A stretch of DNA of 18,492 nt from UBA7985 sp965661545 (GCA_965661545.1 CBFIEF010000042.1:1-18492); one strand, 5' to 3'. Positions 1 to 7,719 are shown, numbered from the stretch's first letter. Program-made: numbers and translations. Notes: a model not told the origin generated them from the letters alone.

Positions 1-22
1 CGACGATCTGCTTGCGCGTGGT

Positions 23-54
23 GTTTTCGTAACCCGCGCAGCGGGTTAGAAAAC
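23..54. repeat. 14-bp hairpin downstream of the fumarase gene
   Basis: The arms gttttc-g-taacccgc (23-37) and gcgggttagaaaac (41-54) pair over 14 bp with a single bulged g at 29 and the loop gca. The hairpin starts 26 nt after the fumarase stop codon, where a terminator would be expected. The fumarase-direction strand shows no T-tract after the stem (it reads ACCACGCG), so this may be a non-canonical terminator, an RNA-end stabiliser, or a copy of an intergenic palindromic repeat family. The hairpin is seen directly; its role is inferred. Confidence 0.5.
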
Positions 55-79
55 GACGCGCCACCCCAAATCGCTCGCT

Positions 80-1699
80 TTAGAGCTTCAGGTCTTTGAA
101 GAAGTCGTTGCCCTTGTCATCGATGATCACGAAGGCCGGGAAGTTCTCCACTTCGATCTTCCAGATCGCTTCCATGCCCAGCTCCGGGTATTCCAACACT
201 TCCATTGCCTTGATGCAGTTCTGCGCGACTTTAGCCGCCACGCCGCCAATGGTACCGAGATAAAACCCGCCATGCTTGGCACAGGCTTCGCGCACCTGCG
301 GGCTACGGTTGCCCTTGGCCAGCATCACCATCGATCCGCCCATGCCTTGGAACTGGTCAACAAAGGCATCCATGCGCCCTGCTGTCGTAGGGCCAAAAGC
401 CCCCGAGGCGTAGCCGTCCGGGGTCTTCGCCGGACCGGCGTAGTACACCGGGTGATCCTTGAAGTAGGCCGGCATTGCTTCGCCCGCCTCAACCCGCGCC
501 CGAATCTTTGAATGCGCCAAGTCGCGTGCCACGATCATCGTTCCGCTCAGCATCACCCGCGTTGTCACGCTGAGTTTTGAGAGCTGTGCGCGGATATCGT
601 CCATCGGTCGGCTCAGGTCAATCGCGACAGCGTCCCCCTGAATCTGCGTTTCGTCGATCTCTGGCAGGAACCGCGCTGGATCGGTTTCCAGCTGCTCGAG
701 GAATACCCCGTCCCGCGTTACCTTCGCCATAGCCTGCCGATCCGCACCGCACGAAACACCCAAACCAATCGGCAAGGACGCCCCATGGCGCGGCAGGCGG
801 ATGACCCGAACGTCGTGACAGAAATACTTGCCACCAAACTGCGCGCCGATCCCCATCTGCCGGGTCAGCTCCAGCACTTGGGCTTCCATCTCCAAATCAC
901 GGAAAGCATGCCCCGCCTCGCTCCCCGCCGTCGGCAAAGCGTCCAGATAGCGCGACGACGCCATCTTTACGGTCTTCAGATTCAGCTCCGCTGAAAGCCC
1001 GCCAATGACAATGGCCAGGTGATAGGGCGGACAAGCCGATGTCCCCAGCGTGCGGATTTTCTCATCCAAAAAGGCCAGCAGCCGCGCCGGATCCAGTGTC
1101 GATGGCGTAGACTGGAACAAGAACGTCTTATTCGCTGACCCCCCGCCCTTGGCCATGAACTGCAACTTGTAAGCGTCATCGCCCTCTTGGGCGATGTCAA
1201 TTTGAGCAGGCAGGTTGGTCCGCGTGTTGCGCTCTTCGAACATGGAGAGTGGGGCCAGTTGGCTGTAGCGCAGATTATTCTTTTCATAGGCGTCCAGCAC
1301 GCCCTGTCCCAGCGCTTGCTCGTCCCCGCCCGGCGTCCATACGCGTCGGCCCTTCTTGCCCATGATAATCGCCGTCCCGGTGTCCTGGCACATGGGCAGC
1401 ACCCCGCCAGAGGCGATGGAGGCGTTCTTCAAGTACTCCAGCGCGACATAGCGGTCGTTCTGACTGGCTTCAGGGTCGTCAAGGATCGCAGCCAATTGCT
1501 GCAAGTGGCCGGGCCGCAGGAAGTGGTTGATGTCGCGAAAGCCCTCATCCGACAATGTCCGCAGCGCCTCGGGCTCAACCACCAGCATCTCTTCGCCCCG
1601 GAACGTATCAATCCCGACCCCATCCACGTCCAGCTTGCGATAAGGCGTGGTGTCCTCGCCCAGAGGAAACAGCGGGGTGACTGACGAAGTATCGGACAT
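80..1699 (-). CDS. fumA: Class I fumarate hydratase, [4Fe-4S], single chain
   Basis: The enzyme interconverts fumarate and L-malate in the TCA cycle, in the cytoplasm. It is the oxygen-labile iron-sulfur type, unrelated to class II FumC. From the ATG at 1699 it has 539 residues, with an N-terminal Fumerase domain (about 45-325) followed by a Fumerase_C domain (about 330-535), so the alpha and beta parts are fused as in E. coli FumA/FumB. The three cluster cysteines are present: C104 in MCQDTG, C223 in SACPPY and C317 in GVSCGAD. They correspond to C105, C224 and C318 of E. coli FumA with a constant offset of one. A TTG two codons upstream (1705) could also serve, but the ATG lies 7 nt after GAAAG and fits better. 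It appears to be transcribed alone. Fumarase identity is very likely; a related class I hydro-lyase acting on mesaconate or tartrate is the only alternative. Confidence 0.95.
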   Translation of the reverse strand: MSDTSSVTPLFPLGEDTTPYRKLDVDGVGIDTFRGEEMLVVEPEALRTLSDEGFRDINHFLRPGHLQQLAAILDDPEASQNDRYVALEYLKNASIASGGVLPMCQDTGTAIIMGKKGRRVWTPGGDEQALGQGVLDAYEKNNLRYSQLAPLSMFEERNTRTNLPAQIDIAQEGDDAYKLQFMAKGGGSANKTFLFQSTPSTLDPARLLAFLDEKIRTLGTSACPPYHLAIVIGGLSAELNLKTVKMASSRYLDALPTAGSEAGHAFRDLEMEAQVLELTRQMGIGAQFGGKYFCHDVRVIRLPRHGASLPIGLGVSCGADRQAMAKVTRDGVFLEQLETDPARFLPEIDETQIQGDAVAIDLSRPMDDIRAQLSKLSVTTRVMLSGTMIVARDLAHSKIRARVEAGEAMPAYFKDHPVYYAGPAKTPDGYASGAFGPTTAGRMDAFVDQFQGMGGSMVMLAKGNRSPQVREACAKHGGFYLGTIGGVAAKVAQNCIKAMEVLEYPELGMEAIWKIEVENFPAFVIIDDKGNDFFKDLKL

Positions 1700-1816
1700 G
1701 ATCAAACTTTCAGCGATTGCAGATGATGAGCGGAAATCTGAACCGTTCCGGTCTTAGGATCAACGGCTTAGACCCGCAAAAGTGAATTTCAGCCGTCAAA
1801 AAGAATGAAGCGCAGG

Positions 1817-2305
1817 CTAGGCTCGGCGAGGCATTCGGATATAGGTCGTGGTCATATGCGCCACGTCGCGCGTGCGACCGTCCGCGAACACGGCGATCGC
1901 CTCGGCTTCCATGATCAGCAGCTTGCTGCCGTTCTTGATCGTCCGCGCGGTGCCCAGCAAGTATTCGCCTTCCCCCGGTCCGAGGAAGTTAACCTTCAAC
2001 TCCGTGGTCAGCGTCGCCTCGTCTTCGCCAATCAGCGTCATCGAGCACATGCCTGTAGCCGTGTCCAACAACGAGGTAATCGCCCCACCATGCACATAGC
2101 CCAGTTGCTGGTAAACCTTTGGCTGCACTGGCATTTTCATTGTGACTTGACCGTATTCGATGCTGACAGTGGTGATGTCCAACGTTTGCGAAAAGTGCTG
2201 TCCGCCAACGGTCTCGCGTACCCGCTTTCGGATGTCCGCATCCAGCGCCGGTTGTGGCCCTCGCGGTACTCTATTGAACTGCTTCGCGATGATCTTGCTG
2301 TCCAA
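1817..2305 (-). CDS. PaaI-type hotdog-fold thioesterase
   Basis: This is a probable acyl-CoA thioesterase of the PaaI/YiiD-like hotdog superfamily, 162 residues, cytoplasmic. The family signature is clear: YVHGGAITSLLDTATG (about 70-85), with the HGG that begins the central hotdog helix, followed by the strand TTELKVNFLGP. About 35 residues precede the fold and are not conserved in shorter family members. The only suitable start is TTG at 2305, preceded by the purine-rich AGAGGGAAGAG; the first internal ATG would remove the first strands of the fold. The substrate cannot be read from sequence. The gene is divergent from the lipoprotein gene at 2456 and shares its 150-bp upstream region. Family assignment is firm; aromatic versus medium-chain acyl-CoA preference is unknown. 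Confidence 0.85.
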   Translation of the reverse strand: MDSKIIAKQFNRVPRGPQPALDADIRKRVRETVGGQHFSQTLDITTVSIEYGQVTMKMPVQPKVYQQLGYVHGGAITSLLDTATGMCSMTLIGEDEATLTTELKVNFLGPGEGEYLLGTARTIKNGSKLLIMEAEAIAVFADGRTRDVAHMTTTYIRMPRRA

Positions 2306-2344
2306 AGCGCTCTTCCCTCTTTTTACTCAGCCCTATCAGGGGTA

Positions 2345-2370
2345 AAACGCTAGCCTACAGGCGGGCGTTT
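2345..2370. repeat. Inverted repeat in the divergent promoter region
   Basis: The arms aaacgc (2345-2350) and gcgttt (2365-2370) flank a smaller gcc-taca-ggc hairpin. The element lies between the divergent thioesterase and lipoprotein genes, so it could be an operator or a fragment of a terminator. It is too short to assign. Confidence 0.25.
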
Positions 2371-2455
2371 CAACATCAGAAACACGAATTATCAGTCCCG
2401 CTCAGACTTTACGAGGGTCCATTTGTTCACAAGTGGGTAGCCAACTGGGGGATAT

Positions 2456-3079
2456 ATGAAACGCGCCTTACCACACCACGATAAGATCGCTCTTGGGTTT
2501 CTGGGTTTGTGTTTTATGGCAACCAGCCTGACAGCCTGCGAAGAAATCGAGCTGCTCAGCTCGGCGGCTTCAAACGCAACGAGTACGAGCGGCAGCAGCA
2601 ACGCCAGCGCAGGCTCGGGTGCCGGTGCCGGTGTCGGTGCCGGTAATATCGACGCCATCGACCGCGCCCGTCCCGCTGAGATCGATCAGACCAAATACAC
2701 CATGATCGTCCCGGTCGAAGGCGATGACTTCAAGTTCGACCTGTTTAAATCCCCTGTTCACGCTCAGGAAGCAGGCTATTGCGTCACCTTCGGCTTTGGC
2801 CCCGTGACCAAAGTCATCCAAGCCAGCGATCCTCGCAGCCGGAACAGTTACTTCTTCATCGAATGTGAGAAGGACGACCCCGCTTTCGTCGGCCTCCAGG
2901 ACCGCATTGATGCCCTAGCAGCGCAGCAAGCTGACTTCGACAACCGCACAGCCCAAGACCGCGCCGCCGCCCAAGCCGCCGCCGCTGACGCCTCGGGATA
3001 TCCAGACCCCTACGCCGATTGTCCGATTGGTGAAGGCGGCTATCCCATCGTCACCGACGATTGTGCGCCGGATCAGTAG
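2456..3079 (+). CDS. Putative lipoprotein of unknown function
   Basis: The family is not recognised. The 207-residue product begins with a basic n-region and a hydrophobic stretch (11-25) ending in the lipobox LTAC, with the lipidated cysteine at C28, so it should be a periplasm-facing lipoprotein. A Ser/Ala/Gly/Asn low-complexity linker (about 36-63, with repeated GAG units) leads into a compact acidic domain (about 75-145) holding C108 and C136. Then comes an Ala/Gln/Asp-rich, probably helical stretch (150-178) and a tail with two further cysteines in DCPIGEGGYP and DDCAPDQ, so two disulfides are plausible. The ATG at 2456 has GGGGGA 5 nt upstream. The third position is GC-rich, as expected for a real gene. 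The MAPEG gene follows 155 nt later. The lipoprotein call is good; no function is claimed. Confidence 0.75.
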   Translation: MKRALPHHDKIALGFLGLCFMATSLTACEEIELLSSAASNATSTSGSSNASAGSGAGAGVGAGNIDAIDRARPAEIDQTKYTMIVPVEGDDFKFDLFKSPVHAQEAGYCVTFGFGPVTKVIQASDPRSRNSYFFIECEKDDPAFVGLQDRIDALAAQQADFDNRTAQDRAAAQAAAADASGYPDPYADCPIGEGGYPIVTDDCAPDQ

Positions 3080-3085
3080 CACTGG

Positions 3086-3113
3086 TTCAGCAGCACCAGT
3101 TCAGCAGCACCGG
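3086..3113. repeat. 14-bp tandem duplication
   Basis: ttcagcagcaccag (3086-3099) is followed directly by ttcagcagcaccgg (3100-3113), 13 of 14 bases identical, just after the lipoprotein stop codon. The 3081-3100 part can also fold (actggt with accagt). It looks like a small slippage duplication in a non-coding spacer. Confidence 0.6.
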
Positions 3114-3234
3114 GCATAGCAGCCGCCATATTTTCGAGACTTTTGTCTCAATCTCGTTCCTCTAAGCTCCGCGCAAACACACCCACCCCAGTGCCTGTTT
3201 GCCTGTTTGTTTGTGAAGAAGAGCGCGCGACCCC

Positions 3235-3645
3235 ATGGCCACTCCCGTCATCACCCTCGCCTTTGCCGCGCTTGCTGCGGTTTGGATCTACTACCTGCAA
3301 ATTCGCGTGATTCTGCTCCGCCGTCGCCATCGCATCGGCTTTGGGCATGGTGAGAACCGGGAACTGCGTGGCTGGGCCCGCGCGCACGCGAATGCGCTCG
3401 AGAACCTCCTGCCGTTTACCGGGCTGGCGCTGTGTGCTGAGCTGGTTTTCGGCGGTGGTTGGGTTCTTATGGCCTTTATGGTGGCGATGATGGCATCTCG
3501 CCTCGCCCATCCTTGGGGATTGGTCTACCCCGCCACACACTTCATCTGGCGCCCCTACGGCATGATAGGGACACTGATCATTCAAGCGATGTTCATCGCA
3601 TGGATCGCCCTTCGTCTGAGCCTGCACCTAGGCCCACAACTCTGA
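3235..3645 (+). CDS. MAPEG-family integral membrane protein
   Basis: The 136-residue protein resembles the bacterial MAPEG group (membrane-associated proteins in eicosanoid and glutathione metabolism), some members of which are membrane glutathione transferases. Four hydrophobic segments are visible (about 4-28, 60-77, 79-93 and 108-130), matching the four-helix MAPEG fold. The signature RAHANALENLLPF (about 49-61) carries the Arg/His/Asn/Glu residues conserved after helix 1. The only nearby purine-rich site before ATG 3235 is AAGAG, 11 nt upstream, so translation initiation may be weak. The stop lies 28 nt from the convergent ATPase stop, with a hairpin spanning the gap. Family is confident; catalytic activity and substrate are unknown. 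Confidence 0.85.
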   Translation: MATPVITLAFAALAAVWIYYLQIRVILLRRRHRIGFGHGENRELRGWARAHANALENLLPFTGLALCAELVFGGGWVLMAFMVAMMASRLAHPWGLVYPATHFIWRPYGMIGTLIIQAMFIAWIALRLSLHLGPQL

Positions 3646-3653
3646 TGGTAAGC

Positions 3654-3692
3654 GTCTCAGGGCGCGTGAAAGCTTAGCTTTCGCGCCGAGAC
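3654..3692. terminator. Bulged hairpin between convergent genes
   Basis: gtctc-ag-ggcgc-gt-gaaagc (3654-3673) pairs with gctttc-gcgcc-gagac (3677-3692) over 16 bp interrupted by two 2-nt bulges, with loop tta. It covers the stop codon of the ATPase gene and sits just past the MAPEG stop. Neither strand has a T-tract after the stem, so a bidirectional terminator role is only likely, not shown. Confidence 0.4.
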
Positions 3693-4522
3693 ATGAACGC
3701 CAGACGTTCAAACAACTGCACGTCCTGCTCGTTCTTGAGCAAAGCACCATACAGCGGTGGAATGACCTTCTTCGTCGCGGATTCCCGCAGCACGCTTTCG
3801 TCGATGTCTTCCGCCATCAGCAGCTTCAACCAGTCCAACAGCTCCGACGTCGAGGGCTTCTTCTTCAGCCCCGGAATATCCCGCAGGCCAAAGAACGCCT
3901 CCATCGCAACCTTCAGCAAGGATTGCTTGATGCCCGGATAGTGCACATCCACAATCTTGGACAGCGTCTCACGGTCTGGGAACGTAATGTAGTGGAAGAA
4001 GCAGCGGCGCAAGAATGCATCCGGCAGCTCTTTTTCGTTGTTAGACGTGATGATGATAATCGGGCGGTTCTTTGCCTTTACGACGCGGTTCAGCTCGTAA
4101 ACAAAGAACTCCATCTTATCCAATTCGAGCAACAGATCGTTCGGGAACTCGATGTCCGCCTTATCAATCTCATCGATCAACAGAACGGCGCGTTCTTCGC
4201 TTTCAAACGCGTCCCACAGCTTGCCTTTGACGATGTAGTTGCCAATGTCGTGGACCTTTTCCTCGCCCAACTGGCCATCGCGCAAACGGCTGACGGCATC
4301 ATATTCGTATAGGCCCTGCCGTGCCTTAGTCGTGGATTTGATGTGCCATTGGATGAACGGCGCGCCGAGCGACTGTGCCACTTGCTCGGCCAGCATGGTT
4401 TTACCCGTGCCCGGCTCACCCTTAACCAATATGGGTTTTTCCAGCGTGATCGCAGCGTTGACGGCCATCATCAGCCCGTCATCAGCGACATAGGCATCGG
4501 TCCCGGTAAAGCGCTTGGTCAT
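3674..4522 (-). CDS. MoxR-type AAA+ ATPase
   Basis: The 282-residue cytoplasmic ATPase belongs to the MoxR branch of AAA+ proteins, which act as chaperones in metal-centre or complex assembly, usually with a von Willebrand A-domain partner. Walker A is GEPGTGKT (35-42), Walker B is VLLIDEID (113-120), sensor 1 is IIIITSNN (155-162), and a double arginine R172-R173 in LPDAFLRRCFF stands at the arginine-finger position. The C-terminal 90 residues form the usual helical lid. The start ATG at 4522 follows GAGGA by 10 nt. It lies 32 nt after the FabH-like gene and is probably co-transcribed with it. No VWA gene follows; the next gene is convergent. ATPase class is certain; client unknown. Confidence 0.9.
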   Translation of the reverse strand: MTKRFTGTDAYVADDGLMMAVNAAITLEKPILVKGEPGTGKTMLAEQVAQSLGAPFIQWHIKSTTKARQGLYEYDAVSRLRDGQLGEEKVHDIGNYIVKGKLWDAFESEERAVLLIDEIDKADIEFPNDLLLELDKMEFFVYELNRVVKAKNRPIIIITSNNEKELPDAFLRRCFFHYITFPDRETLSKIVDVHYPGIKQSLLKVAMEAFFGLRDIPGLKKKPSTSELLDWLKLLMAEDIDESVLRESATKKVIPPLYGALLKNEQDVQLFERLAFMSRRES

Positions 4523-4554
4523 GGAGCAAGTATCCTCGGTTCAGTGTCTGTAGC

Positions 4555-5691
4555 TTAAGCGGCGCGGCGTACAATCACGCTGCCAGCCGAATAACCTGCT
4601 CCAAAGGAACACAAGACGCCCAGATCGCCAACGCCCAGATCACCAGAATGGCGATGAAACGCAATAATACAGCCCGCTGACGAGGTATTGGCAAATTCAT
4701 CTAACACAACTGGTGCCTCATCCTCATCAGGGACACGTCCCAGCACCTTTTGCGCGATAAAGTCATTCATATTCTTGTTGGCTTGATGCAACCAGAATCG
4801 GCGGACATCGGTGGCGGACAAGTCATACTCGCCCAGATGCTCCCCAATCATCTTTGCGACCATCGGCACCACTTCTTTGAAAACCTTACGGCCCTCTTGC
4901 TTGAACAGAACGTCCCAACCCGTCCGTGGGTCCGTTTCTGTGCGGTTCAGGAAGCCAAAGTTGTTTCGGATGTTGTTCGAGAACTGAGTTTTCAGCTTTG
5001 ACCCCAACACCGACCAAACCGGACCAGCGCCACGCTCAACTGCCAAGTCTTCGCGCTCAATCACCGCCGCCGTGCACACGTCGCCAAAAATGAAGTGGCA
5101 GTCGCGATTTTCCCAGTTCAGGTGCGCCGAGCAAATTTCCGGGTTGATCATCAGGATCCGCTTCGCCTGCCCCGATCGCACCGCCGCCGTTGCCATATCA
5201 ATACCAAAGGTCGCCGAAGAACACGCCACGTTCATGTCAAAGGCCCAGCCGGTATCCAACCCCAGCGCCGCTTGGATCTCGATCGACATCGCCGGGTAAG
5301 CGCGCTGCATGTTTGACGCGGCGCAAATCACGCCATCAATGTCCGAAATCTCCAAGCCTGCCGCAGCAATGGCATCCCGCGCAGGTTGCAGGGCCATTTC
5401 CGCTTGGATGGAAAGCTCGTCATCGCCGCGCGTGGGCAGCGAAGGCGCCATCCGGCCAATGTCGAGCACGCCCTCTTTATCCAGTACATAGCGGGCGCGA
5501 ATGCCGCTGGCTTTGACGATGAATTCATCCGATGAGGGCGACAGCGCCTCCACCGTCCCAGCCTCAATCGCCGCAGCGTTTTCGGTGTTAAAGCCAGTTA
5601 CAAAGGCGTTCAGCGCCTCAACCAACTCATCATTGGTGATGGTATTCGGTGGGGTGAACAAGCCGGTTCCGGAAATAGCGGCAGAGTACAT
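4555..5691 (-). CDS. Beta-ketoacyl-ACP synthase III-like enzyme (PA3286-like)
   Basis: This thiolase-fold condensing enzyme, 378 residues, has the complete FabH triad: C157 in NVACSSATFG, H302 in LHQANKN and N335 in ANTSSAG. It is longer than housekeeping FabH (about 320 residues), with an insert around 30-60 between the first strand and the GIRARYV motif. That architecture matches the Pseudomonas PA3286-like group, reported to feed beta-oxidation-derived acyl-CoA into fatty-acid synthesis. This specific role is inferred from resemblance remembered from the family, not from an alignment. The ATG at 5691 follows CGAGG by 7 nt, with AAGGAG slightly further up. It is the first gene of a probable unit with the MoxR-type ATPase. 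Condensing activity is likely; substrate uncertain. Confidence 0.88.
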   Translation of the reverse strand: MYSAAISGTGLFTPPNTITNDELVEALNAFVTGFNTENAAAIEAGTVEALSPSSDEFIVKASGIRARYVLDKEGVLDIGRMAPSLPTRGDDELSIQAEMALQPARDAIAAAGLEISDIDGVICAASNMQRAYPAMSIEIQAALGLDTGWAFDMNVACSSATFGIDMATAAVRSGQAKRILMINPEICSAHLNWENRDCHFIFGDVCTAAVIEREDLAVERGAGPVWSVLGSKLKTQFSNNIRNNFGFLNRTETDPRTGWDVLFKQEGRKVFKEVVPMVAKMIGEHLGEYDLSATDVRRFWLHQANKNMNDFIAQKVLGRVPDEDEAPVVLDEFANTSSAGCIIAFHRHSGDLGVGDLGVLCSFGAGYSAGSVIVRRAA

Positions 5692-6162
5692 AAGCGGGCC
5701 TCGTCTCCTTAAGTAACCACCCGCTTATGCCGGAATTCAGCCGCTCTGCCTAGCAGCAGGGCGTGCGCAGGACGGTCACCTCTTGCGCATGAGAACGAAG
5801 GATATCCGGTGCTTGGAATGCCTGAAATCCCTAAGGACCGGCAGTCATCACCCTGAAGCTGCTGGGGCTGACAAACTTCGATACCGACTCCATTATGCTC
5901 TAGCATTCTAAAGACGCTGTGCGGACGGTGAGAGATGGGAGCGACAGCCCTCATAAAAGGTGTTGCTCCTATCTCGACTTAAAACCTAAGAATTCATCCA
6001 CAGAAACGGAAAATTTTAGTGGCTTTTTTTATGCGCCCTCGCCCTTTGCTGTGGACTTTTTGCCCCTTATGGACAATTTTAAACGCATAACGTGGTGACC
6101 CAAATGGGCGCCACTTCGCAATAACGGCCAACTAAGGCTGAGCGAGTGTTGAGGGACTGATT
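5692..6162. other. 471-bp intergenic leader region
   Basis: This gap separates the divergent ketoacyl synthase (minus) and first cadherin-like gene (plus), so it should hold both promoters. The half near the plus-strand gene (5980-6090) is AT-rich with short T-runs; the half near the synthase has gene-like composition and one weak minus-strand ORF (5709-5954). No tRNA, riboswitch or strong terminator was seen. A convincing pair of promoter hexamers was not found by eye. Confidence 0.5.
5709..5954 (-). CDS. Possible 81-codon upstream ORF (doubtful)
   Basis: This ORF starts at an ATG with AGGAG 11 nt upstream, and its stop codon overlaps the AAGGAG in front of the ketoacyl synthase start, 17 nt before that ATG. 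The placement would allow translational coupling. Against it, the residues match nothing known, contain no membrane segment or motif, and the codon third positions are not as GC-rich as in neighbouring genes. It may be chance. Confidence 0.18.
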   Translation of the reverse strand: MRAVAPISHRPHSVFRMLEHNGVGIEVCQPQQLQGDDCRSLGISGIPSTGYPSFSCARGDRPAHALLLGRAAEFRHKRVVT

Positions 6163-7644
6163 ATGCGACAGCTTCCATCGCCGGAACTGCACAACCGTCG
6201 TAGTGTACTTAAACGCAACGCGAGCACCATCGGGGCTTCAGCGGCTGTCGTGGGTGCTTCAGCGTTGTTTGCGGGCAAAGCTGGATCGCAGCAAATGGCC
6301 CTGCAACCGCCGGTTCAGCTGCCCGTTGCCCCAGCCGAAGCTGGCCCGGCTGCGGAGCCTGTTTTGATCGCCACATTCGCGGTTGAACCCGCTGCTTTAG
6401 CGACCCCAACATCCGCCACCCTGCCTGAACCGATGATTGATCCGGCAAGCGACGCGGTGATCGACGGTTCGGCGCTGGCGATGGCGTCAACGGACGCACC
6501 AAGCTTCACCCTTCTGCCCCAACTGGGCCTGCCAGCGGTCGCGATGGTGGCGAACGTGCAAGACCTTGCGCAAGCCGCACCGGGCGATCAAGCCGCCGCC
6601 GGCAACGGCACATACTGGCCAGAGGGACATTGGGCCGACAGCGGATCAACCAGTAGCAGTTGGTTGGACGGTGTGGTTTCTTTTGCCGTGTCCAGCGCGG
6701 CGGTTGGATTGATCGGCGCAGGCGGCTGGCTGCTTTGGCGCTACATCAACACCGAGCCAACTTTCGACGACGCACTGGTCTTTGTCACGTTCGAGGAATC
6801 CCCGGCCGGCGCTGCGGTCTACACCGCGCCCGGGAAAGACGCAGACGGCGATGATCTGACGTACTCGATTGTGGCCTATGATACTGATGACTCATCGCTT
6901 TTGACGATTGACGCCGAAACGGGCGAAGTGACTTTCATCAACGATCCCTTGGTATCGTCACCGGGTGATTTGGACCGCGATTGGGTCTATAAATTCGTGA
7001 TTCAGGTCGAGGATGAAGACGGGAATACGGCCACACAGACCGTCGAAATGACGATCAGCGCCGGCACGCCAAGTGACTTCGACCAAGGAGAATTCATCCA
7101 AAATGGCGGATCTGTCTTTGGGGATGAGTTTGTAATAACCGACAGCTCAGCCAGCCCGAGTTTGTTCGATATTGCAGGGGGCTCCGGTAACGATTTGGCG
7201 GAGGTCACAGGCACCGTTGCCAACTTTGGCGTGGATTTGGGTGCCGGTGAGGATACGCTTTGGGTGGAAGCTGCTGCATCAAGGTTGCTGGTCGATCTGG
7301 GCGATGGCCGGGATACGATCGAGTTAGACGCCGATGTCCTCTCGCTCGTGGTTCAAAACTTCGATGCAGACGATATTATCTACCTTGATGGCGGTGTAAA
7401 TTCACCCAATGCTGGCTTGGGCGTGGATTACGATCGGGAACTGGATGGAACGGTCTCCGTACCTTACTTCTCAGAGGCTGATGCGATCTTAAACTTAGGC
7501 GTCGACGAGGTTGTTGCTTACATCAATGGCGAGGATTCTTTCCTTTTGGTTGCTGACTCCTCAACTCCATCTCCAGCGACAGCGACGACCATCAAGCTTG
7601 AAGATTACATCCTGACCGACTATTCACAAATAGAGGTCGCATAA
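6163..7644 (+). CDS. Miniature cadherin/RTX-like surface protein, copy 1
   Basis: This acidic 493-residue protein is probably exported. Near its N-terminus NRRSVLK (11-17) resembles a twin-arginine motif before a hydrophobic stretch (22-37) ending AGKAGSQ. An Ala/Pro-rich linker (about 45-145) follows, then a hydrophobic helix (about 171-193). One cadherin-like domain (198-298) carries the DADGDDLTYSI and DEDGNTATQTVEMTI signatures. Next is a short beta-roll with GxGxD turns whose aspartates fall at D344, D364, D384 and D404, exactly 20 residues apart. A C-terminal cap ends in LEDYILTDYSQIEVA. The ATG follows GAGGG by 7 nt. The gene is followed after 202 nt by a paralogue of the same layout. 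Large bacterial adhesins share these parts but usually have many repeats. Function as an adhesin or surface-layer component is inference. Confidence 0.82.
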   Translation: MRQLPSPELHNRRSVLKRNASTIGASAAVVGASALFAGKAGSQQMALQPPVQLPVAPAEAGPAAEPVLIATFAVEPAALATPTSATLPEPMIDPASDAVIDGSALAMASTDAPSFTLLPQLGLPAVAMVANVQDLAQAAPGDQAAAGNGTYWPEGHWADSGSTSSSWLDGVVSFAVSSAAVGLIGAGGWLLWRYINTEPTFDDALVFVTFEESPAGAAVYTAPGKDADGDDLTYSIVAYDTDDSSLLTIDAETGEVTFINDPLVSSPGDLDRDWVYKFVIQVEDEDGNTATQTVEMTISAGTPSDFDQGEFIQNGGSVFGDEFVITDSSASPSLFDIAGGSGNDLAEVTGTVANFGVDLGAGEDTLWVEAAASRLLVDLGDGRDTIELDADVLSLVVQNFDADDIIYLDGGVNSPNAGLGVDYDRELDGTVSVPYFSEADAILNLGVDEVVAYINGEDSFLLVADSSTPSPATATTIKLEDYILTDYSQIEVA

Positions 7645-7719
7645 TGTGCAATAGGTGTTGGCCGAAAAACACGTTTTTTGCCCAAAATCCACCACACGAC
7701 GATGGTAAACGTACTATTA

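Noticed and set aside
1187..1684. Plus-strand ORF of 165 codons opposite the fumarase gene
   Set aside because: It is the antisense shadow of a strongly conserved fumarase coding region and its product resembles nothing known.
3148..3627. Minus-strand ORF of 159 codons opposite the MAPEG gene
   Set aside because: The plus-strand frame has four membrane helices and the MAPEG signature; the minus-strand product is a hydrophilic His/Gln-rich shadow.
5994..6080. DnaA-box-like sequences (TCATCCACA, one mismatch from the consensus; two weaker matches) in AT-rich DNA, suggesting a replication origin
   Set aside because: Only one site is close to consensus, there is no cluster, and the usual origin-linked genes are absent. 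Chance matches in a leader region are more likely.
7655..7690. Imperfect inverted repeat ggccgaaaaa / ttttttgccc after the first cadherin-like gene, as a terminator
   Set aside because: The T-run lies inside the putative stem and the stem has mismatches, so it does not have the form of an intrinsic terminator.
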